A DNA stretch of 32,855 nucleotides, taken from positions 1 to 32,855 of the forward strand of contig JAFAWA010000409.1 in assembly GCA_019242155.1 (NCBI GenBank), in the 5' to 3' direction. This DNA is from Terriglobia bacterium. Its GTDB lineage: Bacteria; Acidobacteriota; Terriglobia; Bryobacterales; Bryobacteraceae. Within the stretch, counting starts at the first letter, position 1, and every line of letters begins with the position of its first letter. The notes under the pieces were generated by a model that worked only from the letters and a program-made list of their open reading frames with translations, had not been told where the DNA came from and ran no database searches. Made by a program: the position numbers and the translations under genes. This document shows, one piece after another, positions 24,365-31,419 of the stretch.

Positions 24365-24949
24365 TTACTCGATTGCCGCTTTCTTGATGTAGTCGAGCCG
24401 TGGAAACTGGCTCTGCAGGTAGGAGTTGCCCTGCGCCTCTATCAGGTTCTGTTCCGGGCGCTCCCCGTATTCGTTGCTGATCATCTGGACGGCTTCCATC
24501 CCCGAAATTATTTTTCCGAACGGCGCGAAGCCCATGGCATCTAGCCTTGCGTTATCGGCCAGGTTGATGAACAGTTGCGTAGTGCGCGTATTCGGCCCCG
24601 CGGTCGCATAGGTTACGGTCCCCGCGGTATTGCTCTGTTTCACCGGATCATCCTGAAGGTTCATATCCTTCCACTTGGCGGTAACGGCAGGATCGCCGCT
24701 CAGGCCGAATTGCACCACGAACCCCGGCACCACGCGGAAGAACCGGTCGCCGTCATAGTATCCGGACTTGATCAGCGTGTAAAAGTGGTCCGCTCCCACC
24801 GGCGCCCAGTCGCGATGCACTTCGATCACAACGGGACCCTTCGAGGTATCCAGGTTGACTTTGAAGATTCCCGGAGCCTCTCCCCCGGCCGGCTTAGACG
24901 AACAGGCTATACCGATCAGACACGCCAGGCTAAACAGAATAATCCGCAT
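24365..24949 (-). CDS. Lipoprotein cyclophilin-type peptidyl-prolyl isomerase
   Basis: 194 residues. Short signal peptide with lipobox LIGIAC, Cys16 being the lipidation site, so it is expected to be membrane-anchored in the periplasm. Cyclophilin fold: KGPVVIEVHRDWAPVGADHFYTLIKSGYYDGDRFFRVVPGFVVQFG, then GTVTYATAGPNTRTTQLFINLADNARLDAMGFAPFGKII. The catalytic FFRV arginine is present. ATG at 24949, only 17 bases from the divergent methyltransferase start, so promoters of both must lie inside coding DNA or in this short gap. Confidence 0.94.
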   Translation of the reverse strand: MRIILFSLACLIGIACSSKPAGGEAPGIFKVNLDTSKGPVVIEVHRDWAPVGADHFYTLIKSGYYDGDRFFRVVPGFVVQFGLSGDPAVTAKWKDMNLQDDPVKQSNTAGTVTYATAGPNTRTTQLFINLADNARLDAMGFAPFGKIISGMEAVQMISNEYGERPEQNLIEAQGNSYLQSQFPRLDYIKKAAIE

Positions 24950-24966
24950 CGTTCCATTAGTATGCC

Positions 24967-25713
24967 ATGCTGAACCAAGTGGCCGCCTACGATGATTTCG
25001 CCTGGTTTTACAACCGTTATTGGAACGAGGAGTTTCACAGCCTGGCGTTTCCCATTCTGGAGCGCATCTGGCTGCATCGCTTGCCGGCGGACGCCCGAAT
25101 ACTGGATGTCTGCTGCGGAACCGGTTACCTGGCGGGTCTGTTGACCCATCGCGGCTATCGCGTTTTCGGCTTCGATACCTCTCCGGAAATGATTCGATAT
25201 GCTTGCGAAAACGTGCCGACGGCGGAGTTTTCGGTCAGTCCGGTCTCCTCATTTCGCGATTCCCGGCGCTTCGATGCGGCGGTCTCCACCTTCGACAGCC
25301 TCAATCACATCCTGGACGAGGCGGAATTGGAAAATAGCTTTCGAAGCGTAGCCGCGGTCCTGAAACGGGGCGCGCCGTTTGCTTTCGACATGCTGCTGGA
25401 GGCAGCCTACCAGACCCACTGGGGGGAAGATTTCGCCCTTGTGAAGGACGATCATGTGCTCACCATTACCGGCTCCGGTTATGATTTCCGGACGCGCATC
25501 GCAGCTTGTAAGATCACGATGTTCCGTCTCAAGCAGGGGCAATGGTGCCGTTCGGACACCGTCGTCCGGGAGCGTTGCTATTCAGCGCAGGAGGTGGCGG
25601 CTGCCGCGCAAAAGGCCGGGTTTACGGAACTGGAGTGCTATGACGCAAGAGATCTGGGGATGGCCGGGCAGCTAGGCGAGGGCCGGACGTTCTTCATACT
25701 GCGCGCCCCATGA
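24967..25713 (+). CDS. Class I SAM-dependent methyltransferase
   Basis: 248 residues. YDDFAWFYNRYWN at the N-terminus is typical for this group. SAM motif I is ILDVCCGTGYLAGLL, motif II carries FGFDTSPEMIRYA, and FDAAVSTFDSLNHI follows. A small beta insert comes after FDMLLEAAYQTHWGEDF. The substrate cannot be told. Divergent from the cyclophilin gene; TAGTAT just upstream of the ATG might be a -10. The Crp/Fnr gene follows after 64 bases. Confidence 0.92.
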   Translation: MLNQVAAYDDFAWFYNRYWNEEFHSLAFPILERIWLHRLPADARILDVCCGTGYLAGLLTHRGYRVFGFDTSPEMIRYACENVPTAEFSVSPVSSFRDSRRFDAAVSTFDSLNHILDEAELENSFRSVAAVLKRGAPFAFDMLLEAAYQTHWGEDFALVKDDHVLTITGSGYDFRTRIAACKITMFRLKQGQWCRSDTVVRERCYSAQEVAAAAQKAGFTELECYDARDLGMAGQLGEGRTFFILRAP

Positions 25714-25777
25714 TTGTATACTCTTATCGGGACGAATTGAACGTATTTTTGCGCGCATTTTCTAAGCAAAAAGGCTG

Positions 25778-26518
25778 ATGTTGATATCTGGCTGGACAGA
25801 TACTATTCACCTGGGTACTCACATGACGAACAACTTAGTAAACCATCCAAACGATGCGTTAAATTATCTGCCACGGAGGCCACTGCTCGAATACCCAAGA
25901 GGCCACGTGATCTACTCCGGTTCAAGCGATGCTTTATATCTGGTAGCCTCCGGTAGGGTTAAAGTGTCCAACGTAGCCATGGACGGCTGCGAAGCGATTC
26001 TCCGAATTGTGCCTTCCGAAGGTCTCTTCGGTGAAGCGTGTCTAATCGATCATATGGGCACGGAGCGCGCCGTAGCCCTGGAGCGGGTGCAACTCATGTC
26101 CTGGAAACGCCCTGAAATCGAGCAGCAGATTGAAAAGGAACCGCGGCTCGGCTTGGCGCTCATGGAAGAGTTGATTCTCTCTTCGTTAGAAATGGAGGAG
26201 CGGATGCAAGCTATGGCGACCTGCAAAACGCCGCAGCGGGTAATGCTCTCTCTAGTGCAACTGGCCAGGCGCCTCGGAGAACCCCAGTCCGATGGAGCCT
26301 TGCGCATGGCCGCACTCACTCACCACGCGATTGCGGAGCATGTGGGGACATCACGTGAAATAGTCAGTTCCCAGATGAGCCGGCTTCGCCGCCTTGGCCT
26401 CGTGAAGTACTCGCGAAAGTACATTGAAGTTTACTGCGATGCGGTCGAGGACTCGTTCCGTAGTGAAGGTTTGAATGTGCGAAACACCGCGGCCTTTTCC
26501 GCAAGCCGCGGCTATTAA
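25778..26518 (+). CDS. Crp/Fnr-family transcription regulator
   Basis: 246 residues from the ATG at 25778 (AAGG five bases upstream); an ATG at 25823 would remove 15 residues. Cyclic-nucleotide-binding fold: LLEYPRGHVIYSGSSDALYLVASGRVKVSNVAMDGCEAILRIVPSEGLFGEACLI. Long dimer helix LGLALMEELILSSLEMEERMQAMATCKTPQRVMLSLVQLARRLG, then the winged HTH LTHHAIAEHVGTSREIVSSQMSRLRRLGLVKY. No Fnr-type N-terminal cysteine cluster is present, so it is not an oxygen sensor of that kind. The cAMP phosphate-binding arginine pattern is not clear either. A terminator follows. Confidence 0.93.
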   Translation: MLISGWTDTIHLGTHMTNNLVNHPNDALNYLPRRPLLEYPRGHVIYSGSSDALYLVASGRVKVSNVAMDGCEAILRIVPSEGLFGEACLIDHMGTERAVALERVQLMSWKRPEIEQQIEKEPRLGLALMEELILSSLEMEERMQAMATCKTPQRVMLSLVQLARRLGEPQSDGALRMAALTHHAIAEHVGTSREIVSSQMSRLRRLGLVKYSRKYIEVYCDAVEDSFRSEGLNVRNTAAFSASRGY

Positions 26519-26525
26519 GAGGGGC

Positions 26526-26546
26526 GGGGCCGTTTTCGGCCCCTTT
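26526..26546 (+). terminator. Rho-independent terminator after the Crp/Fnr gene
   Basis: GGGGCCG (26526-26532), loop TTTT, CGGCCCC (26537-26543), then TTT. A perfect 7-bp stem eight bases after the stop; the T-run is short. Confidence 0.75.
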
Positions 26547-26631
26547 GCCCTGCGAAGCCGGATGTCCCCGGCCCGTGCGGCTTACGACGAGCGGCATTTA
26601 AAGGCTATCCTGCGCTGCGATTGGCCCAGCT

Positions 26632-27075
26632 TCAAGCCGGATAACTGCTTGCGATATACGTGTGCAGTTGATCGATGGTGTGGGCCTGATCGCTGATTAC
26701 GGCATTCACCAGATCACCGATCGACACCATGCCGGCGAGCGAACCCTGGTCGATCACGGGAAGGTGGCGAATGCGTTGGCGAGTCATCAGCCGCATACAT
26801 TCGTCGACCGTACTATCCGGGCCGACGGTCACCAGTTCCGCCGTCATGATCTCCCCGACTCTCGTGTCCTTGGACGAACGGCCCTGGAGAATCACTTTCC
26901 GGGCGTAGTCGCGTTCGGTCACGATGCCTACCAACACGCGGTCCGAAAGAACCAGCACCGCGCCGATGCTCTTTTCAGCCATAAGGGCGATCGCATCGTA
27001 AACAGTCGCCTCAGGCGCTACGGACCAGATCTCGCGACCTTTTGAACCGAGAATGGAACCGATTCTGTCAACCAT
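26632..27075 (-). CDS. Two-CBS-domain protein
   Basis: 147 residues from the ATG at 27075, which follows GGGGAGGG; a longer frame to 27147 has no better start. Two CBS motifs: VAPEATVYDAIALMAEKSIGAVLVLSDRVLVGIVTERDYARKVI and VGPDSTVDECMRLMTRQRIRHLPVIDQGSLAGMVSIGDLVNAVI. Stand-alone CBS pairs usually bind adenine nucleotides and act as energy or redox sensors. The ending TIDQLHTYIASSYPA is common in this group. It lies 112 bases after the hydratase gene in the same direction. Confidence 0.93.
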   Translation of the reverse strand: MVDRIGSILGSKGREIWSVAPEATVYDAIALMAEKSIGAVLVLSDRVLVGIVTERDYARKVILQGRSSKDTRVGEIMTAELVTVGPDSTVDECMRLMTRQRIRHLPVIDQGSLAGMVSIGDLVNAVISDQAHTIDQLHTYIASSYPA

Positions 27076-27889
27076 GGCACCCTCCCCTGTTGACGTTGTA
27101 CGGCGGTACCGGGCCGCCTGTGAACAAGAGAATGGCACCGAAAACAACCGAATGCAACGGGGTGAGTGTCAGGTTCCGAACGAGTTTTTATCTGCCTGTC
27201 CAGCACGCCCGGCGCTTCTCCAAAAATGCGGCGATTCCCTCTTGCGCATCTGCCGCCATGGCGTTTAGGGACATCACCTCTTTCGCATATCCGTACGCTT
27301 TCTGCTGGTCCAAGTCGATCTGCGTGTAGAAAGCCTGCTTATCGAGTCCTACGACCATCGGGCTCGCGGCCGCAATCTTCTCCGCCAGCCGAAGCGTGGC
27401 GCTCTCCAATTCTCCTGCCGGGACCACCTGGTTCACCAGCCCCCACTCCGCCGCGGTGCGCGCGTCTACCGGTTCTCCTGTGAGCAGCATCTGCATCGCG
27501 CGCTTGCGGCCCACCGCCCGGGTTAACGCCACCATGGGCGTGGTACAGAACAGGCCGATCTTTACACCCGGCGTAGCAAACGCAGCCTCCTCCGAGGCCA
27601 CCACCAGGTCGCACGTAGCCACAAGCTGGCAGCCGGCTGCCGTAGCAGTTCCCTGTACTTCGGCAATTACCGGTTGCGGTATGGCCTGCAGCTTCAGCAT
27701 CAACTCCGTGCACACGTCGAAGGTCCGCCGGTAAGTGGCTATGTCACGCCCAGTCATTTCCGTGAGGTCGTGCCCTGAGCAAAAGACTTTGCCCGCTGCC
27801 CGCAAGATCACTACGGAAATCTCCTGCTCGCGTCCGACTTCGTCCAGGCAGGCGGTCAATTCCTGCATCACTGGTCGCCGAGTAGTTTG

Positions 27890-28459
27890 TCAGCGTTTGA
27901 GCTGGGCGTCTACTTGGGACCGGTCTTCGGTGCGGGCGTCGAAGAGGCCGCGTTGTTCGGCACCAGAACCTGCGAGTAACTCTCGCGGAACGGTCCGCCC
28001 ATGGAGACTCTGTGGAGCCGGCCGCGAGCGGATGGATGAATCCGGTTCAACTCTTCCGCCAGGCCCGCCTCGCCCTGCCGGTCGTACGCCTCCAGACACC
28101 GGGATAGGTTGCTCTCCGCTTCCTCGACCTGGGCGACGGAAGGCCTCGAAGACTCGTCTGGCGATTTCTCTTGGTGGGACACTACCGTACTCCTTCCTTA
28201 ACGTTCGCACATAATCCGCAGCATGGGAACGGGCTTCCTCCAGGGTGAGGTTTAATTCCCGGTACCGGCCCGGCCGCATCAGGCGCACGCCGGTTTCCGC
28301 CGCCGCTTCTCCATGCGTGGTGAATCCGTAATACGCCAGGGCCGCAGTGGCTTTTCGCCCAACTGCCGTCGACCCTGTAAAGCGCTGGGAAACCGCCTCG
28401 TTCAGGTGTGTCTTGGCTGCCCGACCGCCGGCCAGTACCGACTGCAAAGGATGGTCCAA
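27890..28459 (-). CDS. Doubtful ORF in the insertion; 5' half looks coding
   Basis: A frame from a TTG at 28459. Its first 90 or so codons (QSVLAGGRAAKTHLNEAV, TAALAYYGFTTHGEAAAE, RELNLTLEEARSHAADYVR) have GC-rich third positions like real genes here. After about 28150, where it overlaps the 90-codon gene, third positions become random. The frame stays open upstream of the TTG into the hydratase N-terminus without another start. This looks like a gene fragment or a frameshifted gene rather than a 189-residue protein. Family not recognised. Confidence 0.3.
   Translation of the reverse strand: MDHPLQSVLAGGRAAKTHLNEAVSQRFTGSTAVGRKATAALAYYGFTTHGEAAAETGVRLMRPGRYRELNLTLEEARSHAADYVRTLRKEYGSVPPREIARRVFEAFRRPGRGSGEQPIPVSGGVRPAGRGGPGGRVEPDSSIRSRPAPQSLHGRTVPRELLAGSGAEQRGLFDARTEDRSQVDAQLKR
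27910..28182 (-). CDS. Small unknown protein inside the insertion (90 residues)
   Basis: GTG start at 28182 with AAGGAAGGAG seven bases upstream, one of the strongest ribosome sites in the window, and GC-rich third codon positions. Composition suggests a helical, charged N-terminal half (SPDESSRPSVAQVEEAESNLSRC, AYDRQGEAGLAEELNRI). A low-complexity tail follows (VLVPNNAASSTPAPKTGPK). No signal peptide, membrane span or known motif. I do not recognise the family. It could be a passenger of the insertion or its functional core. Confidence 0.6.
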   Translation of the reverse strand: MSHQEKSPDESSRPSVAQVEEAESNLSRCLEAYDRQGEAGLAEELNRIHPSARGRLHRVSMGGPFRESYSQVLVPNNAASSTPAPKTGPK

Positions 28460-28574
28460 CTCTTCATTGAGAGCCAGTGTCTTAATAAAGTAAGGAGAGG
28501 GCGTTGCGGCGCTCCGGCCGGTTCAGCATAATGCGCGCCACCGAGCCCGCGCGGGTATAAGACAGGTTCTCCAT

Positions 28575-28976
28575 GCTCCACCATCGTACCGGCTACGGCT
28601 GTCCCGTTGTACCGGTACTTTCGGCCTCTATGCAGCCGCCGCCGAAGCCCGCAAAATCGAATTTCAATGCGAGGTGCCTGGCTTCAATCGGCGGGCATCG
28701 CGGTGGTTCCCCTTACGGATTCCGCCGCTGATGCCCGCGCGACTCTGGTTGTTTTTTCTATCCGTGCTCTGCACACCGGTGAGCGACGGGTTCAGCGAAC
28801 GCTAACCGCAGTCACAGATAAATGCAACCGCGTCCAGGCATCCGCATTGAATAATTACGGCACTTTCGCGCGCTTTCGTTTGCAATCGGCTTTCTGTCTC
28901 TGATACCATCTATTTGGCAACGGATCCTTCCTTGAAGTGCCGCCAATCCCACACAACGGAGTAAATAATCAACTGA
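28575..28976. other. 402-base stretch with no supported gene
   Basis: Between the start of the split hydratase and the RRM gene. A 98-codon plus-strand frame exists at 28607-28903 but has irregular codon use and no ribosome site. TTGCAA near 28880 and GATACC 16 bases later are a weak promoter candidate for the RRM gene. Two GTACCGG copies occur at about 28586-28615. Nothing else stands out. Confidence 0.5.
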
Positions 28977-29393
28977 ATGAGCTTTACCGTATTTCTTGGT
29001 AACCTGCCCACTTGGGTCACGGCTGACGACATTAAACAGTGGCTCGCCGCCGAAGACCTCGTCGCCGATGGCGTCAAAGTAATTCGCAACCACGAAACAC
29101 AAGAGTCCAAGGGTTTCGCTTTCGTCGAAGCGCCCACGCCGGATGAAATGCAAGCGATCATCCGCCGCTTTGACCGCGCACCTCTCGAAGACCGCCTCCT
29201 GCGAGCCAACCCTGCCCAGCCCCCCAAGGGCAAAGATGCTCGCGGCACAAGCGCGCCGCCGGTAGCCGCTAATTCCAGCGCCGCACAGCTTCCTCAAGAA
29301 CAACGGCCGGCACAGCGGCGTAAACGCGGCGGCAAAGATCGGGACCGCGCCCCCCGCAGTGCATTTGCGACTGAACTGGCCAAGGTACTCTAA
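28977..29393 (+). CDS. RRM-type RNA-binding protein
   Basis: 138 residues. One RNA recognition motif: RNP2 VFLGNLP (residues 5-11) and RNP1 KGFAFVE (45-51), with the aromatic residues at the expected places. The chain then turns into a low-complexity basic tail (RPAQRRKRGGKDRDRAPR) likely to bind nucleic acid. Bacterial single-RRM proteins of this shape are found in cyanobacteria and others, often as cold- or stress-linked RNA-binding proteins. The target is unknown. Ribosome site GGAG is 15 bases from the ATG, farther than usual. Confidence 0.92.
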   Translation: MSFTVFLGNLPTWVTADDIKQWLAAEDLVADGVKVIRNHETQESKGFAFVEAPTPDEMQAIIRRFDRAPLEDRLLRANPAQPPKGKDARGTSAPPVAANSSAAQLPQEQRPAQRRKRGGKDRDRAPRSAFATELAKVL

Positions 29394-29407
29394 CCACACG
29401 CTCTCCG

Positions 29408-29443
29408 GGTGTAGTCGCGCGAAGCTTCGCAAGCTTCCACACC
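29408..29443. repeat. Nested inverted repeats after the RRM gene
   Basis: A perfect 12-bp palindrome GCGAAGCTTCGC (29419-29430) lies within an outer pair GGTGT (29408-29412) and ACACC (29439-29443). AAGCTTC(G) occurs twice in a row. There is no T-run, so it is not a classic terminator; it may be a transcript-end stabiliser or a protein site. Confidence 0.35.
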
Positions 29444-29505
29444 TGTGAACAGCAGTCACATCGATTCTCCCCTTATCTACTCTCGTTTCTTCTCTTTACA
29501 TGTGG

Positions 29506-29526
29506 CCCGGGGCGTGCATCCCGGGG
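29506..29526 (+). promoter_or_regulatory. Possible ribosome-site-masking hairpin before the BamA-like gene
   Basis: CCCGGGG at 29506-29512 recurs at 29520-29526. CCCGGG is self-complementary, so the two copies can pair as a 6-bp GC stem with an eight-base loop. The downstream copy is also the only Shine-Dalgarno-like sequence (GGGG, four bases before ATG 29531). Confidence 0.4.
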
Positions 29527-29530
29527 ATTC

Positions 29531-30802
29531 ATGAAATCCGTTCGGGCCGGATGTTTCCTCCTCGGCGTCTGCCTCTTTGCCGGGACACAGGACTCCGAAT
29601 TTAACGTCAACACTCGGTACACCGTGGAGGCCGTTCTGGTTTCCGGAGATGGTTGGACCACCAATCTCGCCGCCGATCACGATAGTGAAGAGCGCCTCAG
29701 TCCCAGCTTGCGAAAGCAGATCCTAGGGCTTATCGGTGACAAGTTGAATCCTTCCGAGCTTGACGACCTGGCATCCAAACTTCGTAGGGAGCTCCGGGCC
29801 CGCACCGTTACTCACCGCGTCCTCCGCGGTCTGAAACCGCAATACGTTCAGGTGCTTTTCGAAGTGAAGATGCGGCCTGTCCGTTTTGATGTTTCCGTAC
29901 CGCAGTTACTTTACAGTTCTTCGCAAGGGTTTTCGGGCAGCGCCGAAGCCATCGCAACGGTTGCCGAACATCATGTTTTCTCATTTGGGGTGCTGAGCGA
30001 CGGCGATCAGCTCGTGGAACGGTCGAGCGGGATAACCGCCCGTTACGAAGACACGCACGCGCTCAGTGAACGGGTGCGCCTGGGTTTTGAATTTGCGAGC
30101 TATCAGGAACTCTGGAATCGTTCTACCCGAAATGCCTGGACCGCCGCCGGCAATTCCGCTTCGGATCTCTACCGGACGCGTCAGGTTTTCCAGCCCGAGG
30201 TAACCTTTGTGCTGGCGCGGCCGCTTACTTTGAGCCTCGGCGCAAGCTTGGAACAGCTTGACGAAGCTGCGCCAGGCGGACAATCCGAAAGCGCAAATGC
30301 GCTGGCCTCGACTCTGCGGTATCGCCGCCGCCTGGACGATTCCGATTTTCAGCAGGACTTCGACGCCGATTACAGCCTGCGCGCCGCGTCCCGGTTGTGG
30401 GCCAGCGATTTCGTTTACCTGCGCCACTCCTGGGCCTTCCGTTATACCTTGCTGCACGGAAGGCATTCCGTTTCCGACCGTGCCTCCGGGGGCCTGCTGC
30501 TCGGCCACGCGCCGCTGTTCGAAAGATTTGTGCTCGGTAACAGCACAAGCTTACGGGGCTGGGATCGATACGAGATCGATCCCCTCGGCGGAAACCGCGT
30601 AGTCCACAATTCCGTCGAATACCGGTACAGGTTATTCGAGAGTTTTTACGATTCTGGAGCAGTCTGGAATGCAGGGGAACCGGTAATTCTGAGGCATTCT
30701 ATCGGTATGGGGCTGCATCAGGGTCCTCTGTTCGTTGCCGTGGCCTTTCCTGTAAGAAAGGGGGCGGCGGACCCGGTCTTTATGGTGGGCATGAATTATT
30801 AA
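29531..30802 (+). CDS. BamA/TamA-family outer-membrane beta-barrel protein
   Basis: 423 residues with a signal peptide (MKSVRAGCFLLGVCLFAGTQ). The N-terminal 110 residues contain one POTRA-like segment (TVEAVLVSGDGW, LSPSLRKQILGLIGDKLNPSELDDLASKLRREL, YVQVLFEVKM). The rest is beta-strand rich with the surface-antigen signature FERFVLGNSTSLRGWDRYEIDPLGGNRVVHNSVEYRYRL. It ends on Tyr (VFMVGMNY), as barrel proteins do. It is much shorter than BamA (about 800), so it is a specialised relative or a porin-like barrel. Its stop shares one base with the next ATG (TAATG), showing coupling with the DUF4390-like gene. Confidence 0.85.
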   Translation: MKSVRAGCFLLGVCLFAGTQDSEFNVNTRYTVEAVLVSGDGWTTNLAADHDSEERLSPSLRKQILGLIGDKLNPSELDDLASKLRRELRARTVTHRVLRGLKPQYVQVLFEVKMRPVRFDVSVPQLLYSSSQGFSGSAEAIATVAEHHVFSFGVLSDGDQLVERSSGITARYEDTHALSERVRLGFEFASYQELWNRSTRNAWTAAGNSASDLYRTRQVFQPEVTFVLARPLTLSLGASLEQLDEAAPGGQSESANALASTLRYRRRLDDSDFQQDFDADYSLRAASRLWASDFVYLRHSWAFRYTLLHGRHSVSDRASGGLLLGHAPLFERFVLGNSTSLRGWDRYEIDPLGGNRVVHNSVEYRYRLFESFYDSGAVWNAGEPVILRHSIGMGLHQGPLFVAVAFPVRKGAADPVFMVGMNY

Positions 30803-31419
30803 TGGCGCAGGGCGCGCCCGCAAAATTTAGCCGCAGGGGATGGCTTCTGGCCGGCATAGCCATTCCTCTGTTCCGCGCCCGGGCCACTCCCTCCCTCAAC
30901 GTAACCTTCGACGGCGATGATCTGCATGTGCTTGCTCCGGAACTCCATTTCCTGACCGGAAAGCCTCTGGCCAGGCTCAAAGACGCCGATACGGTGGTCT
31001 TTGTCTCCCAATTGACTCTGTTTGATTTTCGCCACGCGCCCCTGCGCCGCGCTCCCGAGCGTCTCACCATCAGCTACGATCTCTGGGAAGAGAAGTTCAA
31101 AGTCGTACTCGCGATCGATCGGCGGTCCGTGGAGGGCCTATCCGCCGCCCAGGCCGAAGCGTGGTGCGTGGATAAGCTAGCCATTAGCGCTCTCGGCATC
31201 GATCCGTTCCGGCCTTTTTGGCTTCGTTTGGAATTACGTACTGCCAACCCGCGGGAAATCTCCTCGGTGGCGGGCGATACCGGTATCAGTATCCGCGGGC
31301 TGATCGAGCTTTTCGGGCGAAAGGCGGGAGCGGATGAGTCCCGCTGGACGCTGGATGCCGGTCCACTGCGTCTGGCGGATCTGCCGCGCAAGCCTGGATT
31401 CAGGACGCGAAACGAGTGA
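30802..31419 (+). CDS. Exported DUF4390-like protein
   Basis: 205 residues. N-terminus FSRRGWLLAGIAIPLFRARA carries a twin-arginine followed by a hydrophobic run, so export by Tat or Sec is likely. The body (LNVTFDGDDLHVLAPEL, ERLTISYDLWEEKFKVVLAI, PFWLRLELRTANPREISS) resembles DUF4390 proteins, which in other bacteria also sit directly upstream of an NtrY kinase; the match is from memory and tentative. The stop overlaps the kinase GTG (GTGA). A role as periplasmic partner of the kinase is inference from position. Confidence 0.65.
   Translation: MAQGAPAKFSRRGWLLAGIAIPLFRARATPSLNVTFDGDDLHVLAPELHFLTGKPLARLKDADTVVFVSQLTLFDFRHAPLRRAPERLTISYDLWEEKFKVVLAIDRRSVEGLSAAQAEAWCVDKLAISALGIDPFRPFWLRLELRTANPREISSVAGDTGISIRGLIELFGRKAGADESRWTLDAGPLRLADLPRKPGFRTRNE

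Larger units (their letters stand above)
27872..28490 (-). other. Insertion of unknown type inside the hydratase gene
   Basis: About 616-619 bases separate the two halves of the hydratase. The segment is GC-rich, has coding-like composition on the same strand, and holds a 90-codon gene with a strong ribosome site plus a partly open frame upstream. I found no terminal inverted repeats, no convincing target duplication and no transposase motif. It could be a small non-autonomous element, a cassette, or the product of a rearrangement. Confidence 0.6.
27188..28574 (-). pseudogene. Enoyl-CoA hydratase/isomerase gene split by a 0.6 kb insertion
   Basis: The 3' part (27188-27871) encodes 228 residues with the family's oxyanion-hole regions (VFCSGHDLTEM and GTATAAGCQLVATCDLVVASEEAAFATP) but begins abruptly at VMQELTACLDEVG. 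It has no ribosome site and lacks the usual first strand. That missing piece is at 28491-28574: ATG, then 28 codons ending in IMLNRPERRNALSL, in the same strand and reading order. Joined, they give a normal hydratase of about 256 residues with the expected NALSL-x-VMQEL seam. The 619 bases between them are unrelated. The N-terminal frame hits TAA three codons into the insert. The C-terminal piece alone is probably not functional. Confidence 0.8.

Noticed and set aside
27872-28490. Insert as a standard IS element or MITE
   Set aside because: I compared the two ends and found no terminal inverted repeat and no convincing direct repeat beyond four bases; no transposase motif in any frame.
28402-28584. 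60-codon minus-strand frame over the hydratase N-terminus
   Set aside because: It reads the same DNA in another frame than the LNRPERRNALSL segment, which is plainly the coding one.
28607-28903. 98-codon plus-strand frame
   Set aside because: No ribosome site, irregular third-position composition, no domain; treated as non-coding.
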